64,000 nucleotides of DNA from Profundibacterium mesophilum KAUST100406-0324 (GCF_009835145.1 NZ_APKE01000033.1:81008-145007), one strand, 5' to 3'; counted from the stretch's first letter, positions 42,411 through 54,477 are shown. Numbers and translations: made by a program. Notes: generated by a model from the sequence alone, not told the origin.

Positions 42411-43326
42411 CGCCATCCTCCTGCGATCCGCCTTCCTCGCGCTTCGCCGCGCGGCTGAGGGCGAGCGGCTCCTTGAAGGTGAGGGTGCGGTAGGGGAAGG
42501 GGATCTCGATCCCGTGATCGTCGAGCGCGCGCTTGACCGCCGCCACGACCTTGTCGCGCGAGGCGCGGATATCGACGGGGCGCGAGCCGGTCCACCATGT
42601 AACCTCGAAATTGATCGAACTGTCGGCGAATTCCTGGGCGAAGATCTGAACGTCCTTCACGTCATCGCGCACCGAATCGACACTGCGCACCGCGCGCGCG
42701 ATGATCGCGCGGGCATTGTCGACATCCTCGCCATAGGCGACGCCGCAGATGATCGTGGTGCGCCGCAGGCTCTCGGCGGTGCGGATCGTGACGGGGTTCT
42801 TGAAGAACATCGCGTTCGGCGCGACGACGAGCTGTCCATCGGTCTGCCGGACATGCGTGTCGCGGATGGTGATCACCTCGACCTGGCCCTCGATGCCCTC
42901 GCATTCGATGAAATCCTCGACCTTGAAGGGCTCGCGCACCAGCAGCAGGATGCCCGCGAGGAAATTCTCGAACACGTCCTTGAAGGCAAAGCCGATCGCC
43001 ACGCCGCCGACACCGAGCGCGGTGAGCGCGCGGCCGGGGGTGATGGTCGGAAAGGCGATCGTCACGGCGATGAGGATGCCGAAGAGCCACAGGCCCACCG
43101 TCACCAGCATCGTCATCACGTCGATCAGCGCGCGGCGCATCCGGGCGCGGCGCATCGCGCGCGGCAGCGTCCGTTGCAAGAGCGTGACCACGCCCCAGAC
43201 CACCAGCAGGAAGACGAGGGCCGCCAGGATCTGCGGCAGGACGCGCCAGAAGCCCAGGGCGTAGCCGTGCAACTGGTCACGCATGGGCGCCGGGAAGTAG
43301 GACCAGAGCCGGCTGACGAACTCCAT
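42397..43326 (-). CDS. mscS: Small-conductance mechanosensitive channel, MscS family
   Basis: Opens under membrane tension to release solutes on hypo-osmotic shock. The 309-aa protein has three or four N-terminal helices (about 17-110), the pore-lining helix with ALTALGVGGVAIGFAFKDVFENFLAGILLL near residue 112, then the beta domain (VEDFIECEGIEGQVEVITIRDTHVRQTDGQ) and the C-terminal alpha-beta domain. The ATG at 43326 has AGGAGA five bases upstream. Useful in a salt-adapted cell that also makes ectoine. Confidence 0.92.
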   Translation of the reverse strand: MEFVSRLWSYFPAPMRDQLHGYALGFWRVLPQILAALVFLLVVWGVVTLLQRTLPRAMRRARMRRALIDVMTMLVTVGLWLFGILIAVTIAFPTITPGRALTALGVGGVAIGFAFKDVFENFLAGILLLVREPFKVEDFIECEGIEGQVEVITIRDTHVRQTDGQLVVAPNAMFFKNPVTIRTAESLRRTTIICGVAYGEDVDNARAIIARAVRSVDSVRDDVKDVQIFAQEFADSSINFEVTWWTGSRPVDIRASRDKVVAAVKRALDDHGIEIPFPYRTLTFKEPLALSRAAKREEGGSQEDGDDAS

Positions 43327-43395
43327 GGGGTCTCCTTGTCGTGGATTGCGGTCCAACGCGGGCTGGGGGGCGCGGTTCCGCCCCGCGCGCGCCGG

Positions 43396-43734
43396 TCAGT
43401 GCGGCGGGGTCGTCTTCGAGAAGAGCTGGATGACGATGATCCCGGCGATGATGAGCGAGATACCCACCAGTGCCGGCAGATCGAGCCTCTGGCCGAATAC
43501 CGCGAAACCGATGGCGGTGATCAGGACGATCCCGAGCCCCGACCAGAGCGCGTAGACCACGCCCACGGGCATCTCGCGCAGCACCTGCGCCAGCAGCCAG
43601 AAGGACAGGCCGTAGCCGATCACCACGATGATCGAGGGGATGGGCCGGGTGAATTGCTGGCTTGCCTGGAGCGCGGTGGTGCCGATGGTCTCCGCGAGCA
43701 CGGCGAGGATCAGCGCGATATGGGGATGCAACAT
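43396..43734 (-). CDS. Small multidrug resistance (EmrE/SugE-type) exporter
   Basis: A 112-aa membrane protein with four hydrophobic helices, the size of SMR proteins. The coupling Glu16 lies in VLAETIGTTAL on the first helix, and the EmrE-type YALWSGLGIVLI is on the third. This subgroup exports quaternary cations, in some cases glycine betaine or guanidinium; the substrate cannot be told. It is convergent to nothing nearby, and lies between mscS and icd on the same strand with no obvious operon link. Confidence 0.88.
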   Translation of the reverse strand: MLHPHIALILAVLAETIGTTALQASQQFTRPIPSIIVVIGYGLSFWLLAQVLREMPVGVVYALWSGLGIVLITAIGFAVFGQRLDLPALVGISLIIAGIIVIQLFSKTTPPH

Positions 43735-43813
43735 CTGGCGCGCTTTCGGATGGGCCGTGCTGGCATGGCAAGGAGGGGCGCCCCGCCCGTTGAGCAGGCG
43801 GGGCGCGCCGGGA

Positions 43814-45025
43814 TCAGTTCAGGGCCTTGCCGAGATTCTCGTCGACCTTCTCGAGGAACCCTTCGGTGGTGAGCCATTTCTGGTCCGGTCCGACGAGCAG
43901 CGCGAGATCCTTGGTCATGAAGCCCGACTCGACCGTATCCACGACGACCTTCTCGAGCGTTTCGGCGAAGGTCATCAGCTCGGCATTGTCGTCGAGCTTG
44001 GCTCGGTGGCGCAGGCCGCCGGTCCAGGCGAAGATCGAGGCGATCGAGTTGGTCGAGGTGCTCTCGCCCTTCTGATGCTGGCGGTAGTGGCGGGTGACGG
44101 TGCCATGCGCGGCCTCGGCCTCGACGATCTTGCCATCGGGGGTCATCAGCTGCGAGGTCATCAGGCCGAGGCTGCCGAAGCCCTGCGCCACGGTGTCCGA
44201 CTGCACGTCGCCATCGTAGTTCTTGCAGGCCCAGACATAGCCGCCGGACCATTTCATCGCCGAGGCGACCATGTCGTCGATCAGGCGGTGCTCGTAGGTC
44301 AGGCCGGCCTCCTCGAACTTCGTCTTGAACTCCTCGTCGAACACCTTCTGGAAGATGATCATGAACTGGCCATCATACTGCTTAAGGATGGTGTTCTTGG
44401 TCGACAGGTAGACCGGGTAGCCGCGCTTGAGGCCATAATTGAACGAGGCGCGCGCGAAATCGACGATCGAGGCGTCGAGGTTGTACATGCCCATGTAGAT
44501 GCCGGAGGAGGGGGCGTCGAAGACCTCCTCTTCCATCACGGTGCCATCCTCGCCGACGAATTTCATCGACAGCTTGCCCGGCCCGGGGAATTTCATGTCC
44601 GTCGCGCGGTACTGGTCGCCAAACGCATGGCGGCCGATGACGATCGGCTGGGTCCAGCCGGGCACGAGGCGCGGCACGTTCGAACAGATGATCGGCTCGC
44701 GGAAGACCACGCCGCCCAGGATGTTGCGGATGGTACCGTTGGGCGAGCGCCACATCTTCTTGAGACCGAATTCCTCAACCCGGCCCTCGTCGGGCGTGAT
44801 GGTGGCGCATTTCACGCCGACGCCGACTTCCTTGATCTTCTCGGCCGCGTCGATGGTGATCTGATCGTCGGTCCGGTCACGCTCCTCGATACCGAGGTCG
44901 TAGTAGAGCAGGTCGATATCGAGATAGGGAAGGATCAGTTTCTTCTTGATGAAATCCCAGATGATCCGGGTCATCTCGTCGCCGTCGAGCTCGACGATCG
45001 GGTTCTCCACCTTGATCTTGGACAT
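43814..45025 (-). CDS. icd: NADP-dependent isocitrate dehydrogenase
   Basis: Oxidises isocitrate to 2-oxoglutarate in the TCA cycle and makes NADPH. The 403-aa protein is of the homodimeric type II (eukaryote-like) class: start [23 protein letters not shown], phosphate-binding [18 protein letters not shown] region near residue 214, and the conserved [27 protein letters not shown] block near 253, plus the [13 protein letters not shown] block near 304. Full length. It diverges from wrbA. Confidence 0.96.
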   Translation of the reverse strand: MSKIKVENPIVELDGDEMTRIIWDFIKKKLILPYLDIDLLYYDLGIEERDRTDDQITIDAAEKIKEVGVGVKCATITPDEGRVEEFGLKKMWRSPNGTIRNILGGVVFREPIICSNVPRLVPGWTQPIVIGRHAFGDQYRATDMKFPGPGKLSMKFVGEDGTVMEEEVFDAPSSGIYMGMYNLDASIVDFARASFNYGLKRGYPVYLSTKNTILKQYDGQFMIIFQKVFDEEFKTKFEEAGLTYEHRLIDDMVASAMKWSGGYVWACKNYDGDVQSDTVAQGFGSLGLMTSQLMTPDGKIVEAEAAHGTVTRHYRQHQKGESTSTNSIASIFAWTGGLRHRAKLDDNAELMTFAETLEKVVVDTVESGFMTKDLALLVGPDQKWLTTEGFLEKVDENLGKALN

Positions 45026-45209
45026 GGTTGCCTCCGCGCATGGTTGATTTGACGCCGTCCTAACGCAATCGCGCGCCGGGGGGAAGGTATGCCGTTGTAT
45101 GCCGCAGGCGGTTTCATGCTTTCGCACGGATGCTGTGCGGAAACCGGGATCGACACCCGACAGTTGAACGCGGAAGTTATCGCGAAACCACGCCCAAGGG
45201 AGATTCACC

Positions 45210-45806
45210 ATGACGGCACCCAAGATCACCATCCTCTTCTACAGCACTTACGGCACCAACCATGCCATTGCCGAAGCCGCGGCCGAGGCCGCGCGGGCGG
45301 CCGGCGCCGAGGTGCGTTTGCGCCGGGCGGCCGAAACGGCTCCCCGCGCGGTGGTCGAGAGCCAGGAGGCCTGGGCCGCGCAGCTCGAGAAGATGAAGGA
45401 CATCCCCGAGGTGCAGGTCGATGACATGGTCTGGGCGGATGGGTATTTCCTGTCGGTGCCGACCCGTTACGGCGCGGCCCCGAGCCAGGTTCAGGCTTTC
45501 ATCGACACGCTCGGCGGTGCCTGGAGCGAGGGCAAGCTGGCCAACAAGACCTTCACGGCCACCACCAGCGCCGGCAACACCCATGGCGGGCAGGAGACGA
45601 CCTTGATGGCGCTCAACCGCATGGCGATCCATTGGGGGGCGATCATCGTCGCACCGGGCTATGCCGATCCGATCAAGTTCGAGGATGGCGGCAACCCCTA
45701 TGGCTACTCGGCCATCGGCGGCAAGTTCGACGAGACGGGCGCGAAGTCCGTGGCCTTCCAGGCAAGGCGCCTTGTCGAGATGACGCGCCGCCTCGTCGCG
45801 GGCTGA
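45210..45806 (+). CDS. wrbA: NAD(P)H:quinone oxidoreductase, WrbA type
   Basis: FMN flavoprotein that reduces quinones by two electrons, protecting against semiquinone stress. The 198-aa product has the FMN phosphate-binding loop [12 protein letters not shown] near residue 10, the isoalloxazine loops [20 protein letters not shown] and [14 protein letters not shown], and the conserved PYGYSAIGG near 170. Full length. It is preceded by a ribosome binding site AAGGGAGATTCACC and followed by a strong hairpin. Confidence 0.95.
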   Translation: MTAPKITILFYSTYGTNHAIAEAAAEAARAAGAEVRLRRAAETAPRAVVESQEAWAAQLEKMKDIPEVQVDDMVWADGYFLSVPTRYGAAPSQVQAFIDTLGGAWSEGKLANKTFTATTSAGNTHGGQETTLMALNRMAIHWGAIIVAPGYADPIKFEDGGNPYGYSAIGGKFDETGAKSVAFQARRLVEMTRRLVAG

Positions 45807-45814
45807 GGAAAACC

Positions 45815-45850
45815 CGCGCGCCGGATGCCCTGACCGGGATCCGGCGCGCG
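45815..45850. terminator. Bidirectional terminator between wrbA and the alpha/beta hydrolase
   Basis: CGCGCGCCGGAT (45815-45826) pairs perfectly over 12 bp with ATCCGGCGCGCG (45839-45850), loop of 12 bases. Read on the minus strand it is followed by GGTTTTCC, a T run. It lies between convergent genes. Confidence 0.75.
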
Positions 45851-45872
45851 CCGGTAGTCTGGACACGCAGAC

Positions 45873-46526
45873 TTAGCGGCTGCTCTCGGTGAGGCGGCGG
45901 CGGACGTAATCCTCGACCGTGCCGATCATCTGCTCCATATGCGGATCCTCGAAGAAATGCCCGGCACCCTCGATCTCGTTATGGGTGACGGTGATCCCCT
46001 TCTGATCGTGCAGCTTGGAGACCAGCGCCTGCGTATCCTTGGGCGGCGCCACCCGGTCGGCCGCGCCGTTCACCACGAGGCCCGAGCTGGGGCAGGGGGC
46101 GAGGAAGCTGAAATCATACATGTTGGCGGGCGGCGAGACGGAGATGAAGCCGGTGATCTCGGGGCGCCGCATCAGGAGTTGCATCCCGATCCACGCGCCG
46201 AAGGAGAACCCGGCGACCCAGCAATGCTTGGCGTTGTTGTTCATCGACTGCAGGTAGTCGAGCGCCGAGGCCGCATCGCTGAGCTCGCCGATCCCCTGGT
46301 CATACTCGCCCTGGCTGCGTCCCACCCCGCGGAAGTTGAACCGCAGCACGGTGAAGCCCATGTTGTGGAAGACGTAATGCAGGTTGTAGACCACGCGGTT
46401 GTTCATGGTCCCGCCGAACTGCGGATGCGGGTGGAGGATGATCGCGATCGGTGCGTCCCGGTTCTTCTGGGGGTGGTACCGGCCTTCCAACCGGCCTTCG
46501 GGGCCGGGAAAAATCACCTCGGGCAT
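45873..46526 (-). CDS. Alpha/beta hydrolase of the dienelactone-hydrolase-like group
   Basis: A 217-aa serine hydrolase of the family often found before suf or with iscR in alphaproteobacteria. The N-terminus MPEVIFPGPEGRLEGRYHPQ, HPHPQFGGTMNNRVV near residue 31, the nucleophile elbow AGFSFGAWIG (Ser near 107) and the terminal His in GAGHFFEDP are typical of this YqiA/UPF-like group. It is divergent from iscR, with an Irr-like box between them. Substrate unknown. The ATG at 46526 matches the family start. Confidence 0.85.
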   Translation of the reverse strand: MPEVIFPGPEGRLEGRYHPQKNRDAPIAIILHPHPQFGGTMNNRVVYNLHYVFHNMGFTVLRFNFRGVGRSQGEYDQGIGELSDAASALDYLQSMNNNAKHCWVAGFSFGAWIGMQLLMRRPEITGFISVSPPANMYDFSFLAPCPSSGLVVNGAADRVAPPKDTQALVSKLHDQKGITVTHNEIEGAGHFFEDPHMEQMIGTVEDYVRRRLTESSR

Positions 46527-46584
46527 GGGCGTCCTTGTGGTTGTCGTCCGGGTGTTTCCAAACTTGACGGAAAACATCGGATAC

Positions 46585-46601
46585 TTTAGAGCAATTCTAA
46601 A
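46585..46601. promoter_or_regulatory. Irr-type iron control element (ICE) before iscR
   Basis: TTTAGAGCAATTCTAAA matches the Irr/ICE palindrome TTTAGAA-N3-TTCTAAA at 13 of 14 defined positions, between the hydrolase and iscR and 81-97 bases before the iscR start. A possible -35 TTGACG is at 46564-46569. It implies iron-dependent control of the suf operon. Confidence 0.78.
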
Positions 46602-46682
46602 TTCCGGCGGCATGCCGGCCTTCAGGGCTGCCTTGCAGGTAATTGTTGTGCCGGGAGTCGTCAACTGCCGGAGGAGGGCGCC

Positions 46683-47237
46683 TTGAAACTCAGCACCAAG
46701 GGACGCTACGCGATGGTCGCCCTGAGCGATCTGGCGCTCCAGCCCGACGGCAAGCTCGTCTCCCTCGCCGAGTTGAGCCGGCGCCAGAAGATATCGCTCC
46801 CCTATCTCGAGCAGCTCTTCGTCAAGCTGCGGCGCAGCGATCTCGTGCTTTCGGTGCGCGGGCCCGGCGGTGGCTACAGGCTGTCGCGGCCGGCATCGGA
46901 GATCAGGGTGTCCGAGGTCCTCGGCGCCGTCGACGAGACCGTCAGCGCGATGCATACGGGCGCGGGCGCATCCGGCGGCGCCTGCGGGACCAAGGCGCAA
47001 TCGCTTACCAACCGGCTCTGGGAAGGGCTCAGCGCGCATGTCTACGTCTTCTTGCACCAGACGCGGCTGTCGGACGTGATCGGGAACGAGCTGGCACCCT
47101 GTCCCGCGGTGCCCACGCTTTTCACCGTGGTCGATACCGCCGATGACGATGCCGATGCGGGCGAGCCGAATGCGGGCGCACCGGCGCGGGCGGCGGGCCA
47201 GGGCGCGCCGGACCGGCGCGATGGCGCCGGGGGATGA
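46683..47237 (+). CDS. iscR: Rrf2-family regulator, IscR-like with a single central cysteine
   Basis: Probably senses Fe-S cluster status and controls the suf operon. The 184-aa protein has an N-terminal winged helix (MKLSTKGRYAMVALSDLALQ, LSRRQKISLPYLEQLF) and the RGPGGGYRLSRP wing at about 59-70. Canonical IscR has three cluster cysteines (92, 98, 104); here only Cys101 lies in that loop and one more, Cys140, is far away. This fits the known Rhodobacterales type of IscR with unusual cluster ligation. The C-terminus is an acidic Ala/Gly-rich extension. It overlaps the next gene by four bases (ATGA). Confidence 0.88.
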   Translation: MKLSTKGRYAMVALSDLALQPDGKLVSLAELSRRQKISLPYLEQLFVKLRRSDLVLSVRGPGGGYRLSRPASEIRVSEVLGAVDETVSAMHTGAGASGGACGTKAQSLTNRLWEGLSAHVYVFLHQTRLSDVIGNELAPCPAVPTLFTVVDTADDDADAGEPNAGAPARAAGQGAPDRRDGAGG

Positions 47238-48283
47238 TCGGTCCGAGGACATATCTCGACTGGAACGCCACGGCGCCGCTCCGCCCGGAGGCGCGCGCGG
47301 CAATGCTCGAGGCGCTCGAGCTGACGGGCAATCCCTCCTCGGTCCATGCCGAGGGCCGTGCCGCGCGCTCTCTTGTCGAGCGCGCGCGCCGGCAACTCGC
47401 CGAGGCCTTCGGCGCATCGGGCGGCGATATCGTCTTCACCTCCGGCGCGACGGAGGCGGCGGCGCTGGCCTGCGGGGGGCGGGGGCTGCTCTGCGCCCCG
47501 GTCGAGCATGAGGCGGTCGCCGCATGGTGCCGCCCCGAGCTTGGCGTCGCCGCCGATGGCGCGGTCGGGATCGACGATCCTGCGGGGTCCGCCTTGCAAC
47601 TGGCCAATTCCGAGACGGGCGTCGTGCAGGATATTCCCGACGGGCTCAAGGTTTGCGATGCAACGCAGGGGTTCGGCAAGATCCCCTTCGCCTTCGATTG
47701 GAGCGGCGTGTGCATGGCGCTGCTTTCTGCACACAAGATCGGCGGCCCCAAGGGGATCGGCGCGCTCGTCGTCAAGCGCGGAACCGAGATCGCGCCGGCG
47801 ATCCGGGGCGGCGGGCAGGAGATGGGCCGCCGGGCCGGGACCGAGAACATCGCCGCGATCGCCGGTTTCGGTGCCGCGGCAGAGGCGGCCTCGCGCGATC
47901 TGGCCGCCGGGGTCTGGGACAGGGTGGCCGAGATTAGAAATATTCTAGAAAGCGCCTTGGTGTCCGGATCAAAAGAGACTATTTTTATCGGGAATGAGGC
48001 GCGCCGTCTCCCCGGCACATCATGCTTCGCATCCCCCGGTTGGAAGGGCGAGACGCAGGTGATGCAGATGGATCTTGCGGGGTTCGCCGTCTCGGCGGGG
48101 TCCGCCTGTTCGAGCGGAAAGGTTCGCGAGAGCGCCGTCCTGCGGGCCATGGGGCATGCATCGCAGGTCGCCAGTTCTGCCATCAGGGTCTCGATCGGAC
48201 CCGGGACGAGTGAAGAAGACGTATTGCGCTTCGCCGAAAGCTGGGCGAAGGCCGAACGGAAATACCGGGCGCGTGCCGCCTGA
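47234..48283 (+). CDS. Cysteine desulfurase, NifS/IscS type
   Basis: PLP enzyme that removes sulfur from cysteine for Fe-S assembly. The 349-aa protein is shorter than IscS (404). It keeps YLDWNATAP near residue 7, His92 stacking on PLP (VEHEAV), the Schiff-base Lys168 in [10 protein letters not shown] and catalytic Cys292 in [12 protein letters not shown] on a mobile loop. It is the first of two desulfurases in this operon, the other being sufS. An Irr-like palindrome lies inside it (47933-47949). It overlaps iscR and precedes sufB by 13 bases. Confidence 0.9.
   Translation: MIGPRTYLDWNATAPLRPEARAAMLEALELTGNPSSVHAEGRAARSLVERARRQLAEAFGASGGDIVFTSGATEAAALACGGRGLLCAPVEHEAVAAWCRPELGVAADGAVGIDDPAGSALQLANSETGVVQDIPDGLKVCDATQGFGKIPFAFDWSGVCMALLSAHKIGGPKGIGALVVKRGTEIAPAIRGGGQEMGRRAGTENIAAIAGFGAAAEAASRDLAAGVWDRVAEIRNILESALVSGSKETIFIGNEARRLPGTSCFASPGWKGETQVMQMDLAGFAVSAGSACSSGKVRESAVLRAMGHASQVASSAIRVSIGPGTSEEDVLRFAESWAKAERKYRARAA
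47933..47949. promoter_or_regulatory. Irr-type palindrome inside the cysteine desulfurase gene
   Basis: ATTAGAAATATTCTAGA matches the ICE consensus TTTAGAA-N3-TTCTAAA at 12 of 14 positions, with a perfect TAGAA-ATA-TTCTA core. It is within the coding sequence, 348-364 bases before sufB. This AT-rich run is unlike the surrounding GC-rich gene. Function unproven. Confidence 0.45.
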
Positions 48284-48296
48284 GAGGAGAATGAAG

Positions 48297-49825
<1,529 letters not shown>

Positions 49826-49829
<4 letters not shown>

Positions 49830-50038
49830 GCGGACTCGATCGCGTCAAGATGCCCGAGAACCGGCGCTGGATCCTCAGCGTCGTGGCAGCGGTCGTGTTC
49901 ATCATGTGCATGATGCTGTCGGCCTCTTGGTGGGTCGGCGCGCCGATCTCGCATCTCGTGATCGCCGCGGTCGTGTCCCTCGCGATCGGCCTTTTCGTCG
50001 GCATGATCGCGGCGCGGCGCGGTCGCAAGCGCCGCTGA
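49826..50038 (+). CDS. Small membrane protein inside the suf operon
   Basis: A 70-aa protein with two hydrophobic helices (about 15-35, [18 protein letters not shown], and 43-62, [20 protein letters not shown]), and a basic tail RRGRKRR. The start ATG overlaps the sufB stop, so it is translationally coupled. Genes of this kind are found between sufB and sufC in other Rhodobacterales, but no role is known. It may help anchor or regulate the assembly complex; that is inference. Confidence 0.75.
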
Positions 50039-50118
50039 GAACGAGCGCCGGGGCGTCCCGGCACCATTTGAACATACGGGCACGCCGGTCGTGCCGCGTG
50101 AAGTTTCGGAGACGATAG

Positions 50119-50873
<755 letters not shown>

Positions 50874-50874
<1 letters not shown>

Positions 50875-52163
50875 TGGGTCTGCCCAAGATCAAGCAGGAC
50901 GCGACCGAAGCGCGCCTGTCGGCGCTTGACCTGCCGGGCGGCGAAGGCTGGACGCGTGCCGCGCGCGAGGATGCGCTGTCGCGTCTGCAGGCCGCTGGCC
51001 TTCCGCACAAGCGTGACGAATACTGGCGCTATACCGATCCGCGCAGCCTCGTCGAAGCGGAGCCGCCGATGGCCGAGGCGCTGCCCGAAGGGGACGAGGG
51101 CCCGATCTTCGGTGCGCATGAGCGGCTCAGGATCGTCTTCAACGATGGCCAGTTCGATGCCGACGCCTCCGACGATCTGTCGCTCGAGGGGATCGAGATC
51201 GAACGCTTGTCGCAGGCCGCCGGTGCCGACCTGCACTGGGCCCGGGATCTCTATGGCACGCTCGAGACGCGCGGGCAGACGCCCGTTGCCCGGCCGCTCG
51301 CCACGCTGAACACGGCCTTCGCGCAAGATGGTATCCTGATCCGTGTCACGGGCCGGCCCAGCAAACCGGTATCCCTGATTTACAACCACATCTCGGATAG
51401 TTCCGACGTGTTCCTGCATCATTGTGTGAAGGTCGAGAGCGGCGCCGAGCTGACCTTGCTCGAGAATGGGGCGGCCGCCGCGCGGCTCAACACCGTTCTC
51501 GAGGTCGAGATCGCCGATACGGGCAAATTCCACCACGTGCGCGCGCAGGGCCGCGATCACGCGCGGCGCGCGGCGACGGCGATCTTCACGCGGCTTGGCC
51601 GGGAAAGTGTCTTCAAATCCTTCACCCTGACGGTGAACGGGGCGCTGACGCGCAATGAATGCGTGATCGAGTTGACCGGCGACGATGCCGTGGCCCATGT
51701 TGCGGGTGCCTGCGTCGGCGATGGTGATTTTCATCACGACGACACCGTCTTCATCACGCATGATGCGCAGAACTGCGAAAGCCGGCAGGTTTTCAAGAAG
51801 GTGCTGCGCAACGGTGCCACGGGCGTTTTCCGAGGCAAGATCCTTGTGAAGAAGGACGCGCAGAAGACCGATGGCTACCAGATCAGCCAGTCGCTTCTGC
51901 TCGATGGTGACAGCCAGTTCCTGGCAAAGCCAGAGCTTGAGATCTACGCCGATGACGTGGCCTGCTCGCATGGATCGACCTCCGGTGCGATCGACGAGGA
52001 TGCCCTCTTCTACCTGCGGTCCCGCGGCGTGCCCGAACCGCTGGCGCAGGACCTGCTGGTTCTCTCGTTCCTTGCCGAAGCTTTGGCGGAAATCGATGAC
52101 GAGACCATCGCCGAGGACCTGATCGCCCGGCTCGAGGGCTGGCTGGCCCGCCGGCGCGGCTGA
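50874..52163 (+). CDS. sufD: Fe-S cluster assembly protein SufD
   Basis: Partner of SufB in the SufB-SufC2-SufD complex. The 429-aa product has the family C-terminal domain: HHDDTVFITHDAQNCESRQVFKKVL, GRIVVQ-type segment GVFRGKILVKKDAQKTDGYQ and the conserved CSHGSTSGAIDEDALFYLRSRG with a conserved Cys/His pair. The ATG at 50874 overlaps the sufC stop. It is followed by two YIP1-family genes before sufS. Confidence 0.95.
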
Positions 52164-52654
52164 TGGCGCTGACGACCGATATCCTGCGCAGCTATGTGCG
52201 GCCGGCCGAGGTGCTGCGCCGGCGGATGGCGGGAAGCGGCGAGGACCGCGCGCTGGTCACGGTGATGCTGGCCTGCGGCCTCATCTTCGTGGCGCAATGG
52301 CCGCGCCTGTCCCGCGAGGCGTTCCTGAGCGGTCAGGAGATGGAGATGCTGGTCGGCGGTGCTCTGCTGGGCTGGTTGTTTCTCGCCCCGCTCGCGCTCT
52401 ATGCCATCGCCGCCATCTCCCACCTGGCCGCGCGCCTGATGGGAGGGGCGGGAAGCTTCTTCGAGGCCCGGATGGCGCTTTTCTGGGCACTTCTCGCCGC
52501 GGCGCCCCTGTGGCTCCTCTGGGGGCTCGTCGCGGGGCTGGTGGGGCCGGGTCCGGGGCTCGACATGCTCGGCATCGTCGCGCTTCTGGCTTTCTTGTGG
52601 ATCTGGCTCGCCGGCCTGTGGTCGGTCGAAACCTCGCGGGTGGTGAGCAATTGA
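52163..52654 (+). CDS. YIP1-family membrane protein
   Basis: A 163-aa integral membrane protein with about four helices (about 34-52, 64-84, 102-128, 133-152), resembling the YIP1 domain group. Such genes are typical insertions between sufD and sufS in Rhodobacterales. Its start overlaps the sufD stop by one base and its end overlaps the next YIP1-like gene by one, so it is part of the suf operon. Role in Fe-S assembly is not known. Confidence 0.75.
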   Translation: MALTTDILRSYVRPAEVLRRRMAGSGEDRALVTVMLACGLIFVAQWPRLSREAFLSGQEMEMLVGGALLGWLFLAPLALYAIAAISHLAARLMGGAGSFFEARMALFWALLAAAPLWLLWGLVAGLVGPGPGLDMLGIVALLAFLWIWLAGLWSVETSRVVSN

Positions 52655-53244
52655 TGGCGGGCATTGGGCTTTCCGATCTCGGGTCCCTGGTGGGCGACAC
52701 GCTGCGCGCTCCGCGCGAGACATTCGCCCGTCTGTCCGCTTGGCGCCTCTCCGTGCCGGTCCTGTCACAGGCCCTGCTGCTGGTGGTCGTACTGTCGGTG
52801 CTCCTGGCGGAATTGTCGAACCTGATGGTGTCCTACCTGCACCCGCCCGGTGTGGGGGTGATGCTGCTCAGCCCGATGTTCTTCGGGGCGCTGCAACTGG
52901 CGCTTCTGGTGGGAATGCTTTTCGCGATCCTGCTGGTCGGGCGCGCCCTCGGCGGACACGGGGACCTGGCAGGCTCCATCCTTCTGGTGAGCTGGCTTCA
53001 GTTCATCATGGTTTGCGTGCAGCTCGTCCAGAGTGCCGCGCTTCTCCTGGTGCCCTCGCTGGCCTGGGCGATCGGGGTCGGGGGGCTGGTGCTCTTCTTG
53101 TGGCTGCTGACCAACTTCATCGCCGAGTTGCACGGCTTCACCGCGCTTGGCCGGGTCTTCGCGATGATCCTGTTCACGATGCTCGGTGTCGCACTCGGTC
53201 TTTCCTTCGTGCTGGCCCTTTTCGGGGTCACCGTTCCGGCCTAG
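52654..53244 (+). CDS. YIP1-family membrane protein
   Basis: A second YIP1-like protein, 196 aa, about five helices (for example SQALLLVVVLSVLLAEL near residue 38 and MFFGALQLALLVGMLFAILLVG near 75). The N-terminus LVGDTLRAPRETFARL is typical of the YIP1 domain, where RAP/F residues begin the first amphipathic helix. Arranged in tandem with the previous gene, and 11 bases before sufS. It may have arisen by duplication; the two share only general features. Confidence 0.78.
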   Translation: MAGIGLSDLGSLVGDTLRAPRETFARLSAWRLSVPVLSQALLLVVVLSVLLAELSNLMVSYLHPPGVGVMLLSPMFFGALQLALLVGMLFAILLVGRALGGHGDLAGSILLVSWLQFIMVCVQLVQSAALLLVPSLAWAIGVGGLVLFLWLLTNFIAELHGFTALGRVFAMILFTMLGVALGLSFVLALFGVTVPA

Positions 53245-53255
53245 GAGCCATTTCC

Positions 53256-54476
53256 ATGTACGATGTCGACGCGATCCGCCGCGATTTTCCGATCCTTGCG
53301 CGCGAGGTGAACGGCAAGCCGCTCGTCTATCTCGACAATGGCGCCTCGGCCCAGAAGCCCCGCGCCGTGCTCGACGCGATCCAGCGCGGATATGGCGAGG
53401 AATACGCCAATGTGCACAGGGGGCTGCATTTCCTCAGCAACCTGTCCACGGAACGCTATGAAAGCGTGCGCGGCACGGTCGCGCGCTTCCTCGGAGCGGG
53501 CTCCGCCGACGAGATCGTGATGACCACCGGCACCACGCAGGCGATCAACATGATCGCCTATGGCTGGGCGATGCCGCGAATGGAGGCGGGCGACGAGATC
53601 ATTCTGTCGGTGATGGAACACCATGCCAATATCGTGCCCTGGCATTTCCTGCGCGAACGGCAGGGGATCGTGATCCGCTGGGTGGATGTCGAGCCGGATG
53701 GATCGCTCGATCCCGAGGCGGTCCTGGCGGCCATCACCCCGCGCACCAAGCTCATCGCGGTCACGCATATGTCCAACGTCCTCGGCACCCTGGTCGATGC
53801 CAAGGCGATCTGCGACGGGGCCCATGCGCAGGGCGTGCCGGTCCTCGTGGACGGAAGCCAGGGCGCGGTGCATGGCGCGGTCGACGTGGCGCGGATGGGC
53901 TGCGATTTCTACCCGATCACCGGTCACAAGCTCTATGGCCCCTCCGGGTCGGGCGCGATCTACATCAAGAAGGAGCGGATGGCCGAGATGCGCCCCTTCA
54001 TGGGCGGCGGAGACATGATCCGCGAAGTGCGCAAGGATACGGTGCTCTACAACGATCCACCCATGATGTTCGAGGCCGGCACGCCCGGCATCGTGCCGCA
54101 GATCGGGCTCGGCGTCGCGCTCGACTACATGATGGATATTGGGATGGACCGGATCGCCGCGCATGAGGCGGACCTGCGCGACTACGCGGCCGGACGTCTG
54201 GGCGCACTCGACTGGCTGCGGCTGCAGGGGACGGCGCCCGAAAAAGGCGCCATCTTCTCCTTCACGCTCGAGGGGTCGGCCCATGCCCATGACATCTCCA
54301 CCGTGCTCGACAAGAAGGGCGTCGCGGTGCGGGCGGGGCAGCATTGCACCGGCCCGCTCATGGAGTTTCTCGGGCTGACCGCGACCTGCCGTGCGAGCTT
54401 CGGGATGTACAACACCCGCGCCGAGGTCGATGTCCTGATCGACGCGCTGGAGCTTTGCCACGATCTCTTCGCCTGA
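53256..54476 (+). CDS. sufS: Cysteine desulfurase SufS
   Basis: Group II cysteine desulfurase supplying sulfur to SufBCD, 406 aa. Landmarks are RRDFPILAREVNGKPLVYLDNGASAQKP near the N-terminus, the Schiff-base Lys225 in ITGHKLYGPSG and catalytic Cys364 in VRAGQHCTGP, on the short loop typical of SufS. Class II enzymes need SufE or SufU as sulfur acceptor, and neither gene is in this window. It is the last gene of the iscR-suf operon. Confidence 0.96.
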   Translation: MYDVDAIRRDFPILAREVNGKPLVYLDNGASAQKPRAVLDAIQRGYGEEYANVHRGLHFLSNLSTERYESVRGTVARFLGAGSADEIVMTTGTTQAINMIAYGWAMPRMEAGDEIILSVMEHHANIVPWHFLRERQGIVIRWVDVEPDGSLDPEAVLAAITPRTKLIAVTHMSNVLGTLVDAKAICDGAHAQGVPVLVDGSQGAVHGAVDVARMGCDFYPITGHKLYGPSGSGAIYIKKERMAEMRPFMGGGDMIREVRKDTVLYNDPPMMFEAGTPGIVPQIGLGVALDYMMDIGMDRIAAHEADLRDYAAGRLGALDWLRLQGTAPEKGAIFSFTLEGSAHAHDISTVLDKKGVAVRAGQHCTGPLMEFLGLTATCRASFGMYNTRAEVDVLIDALELCHDLFA

Positions 54477-54477
54477 A

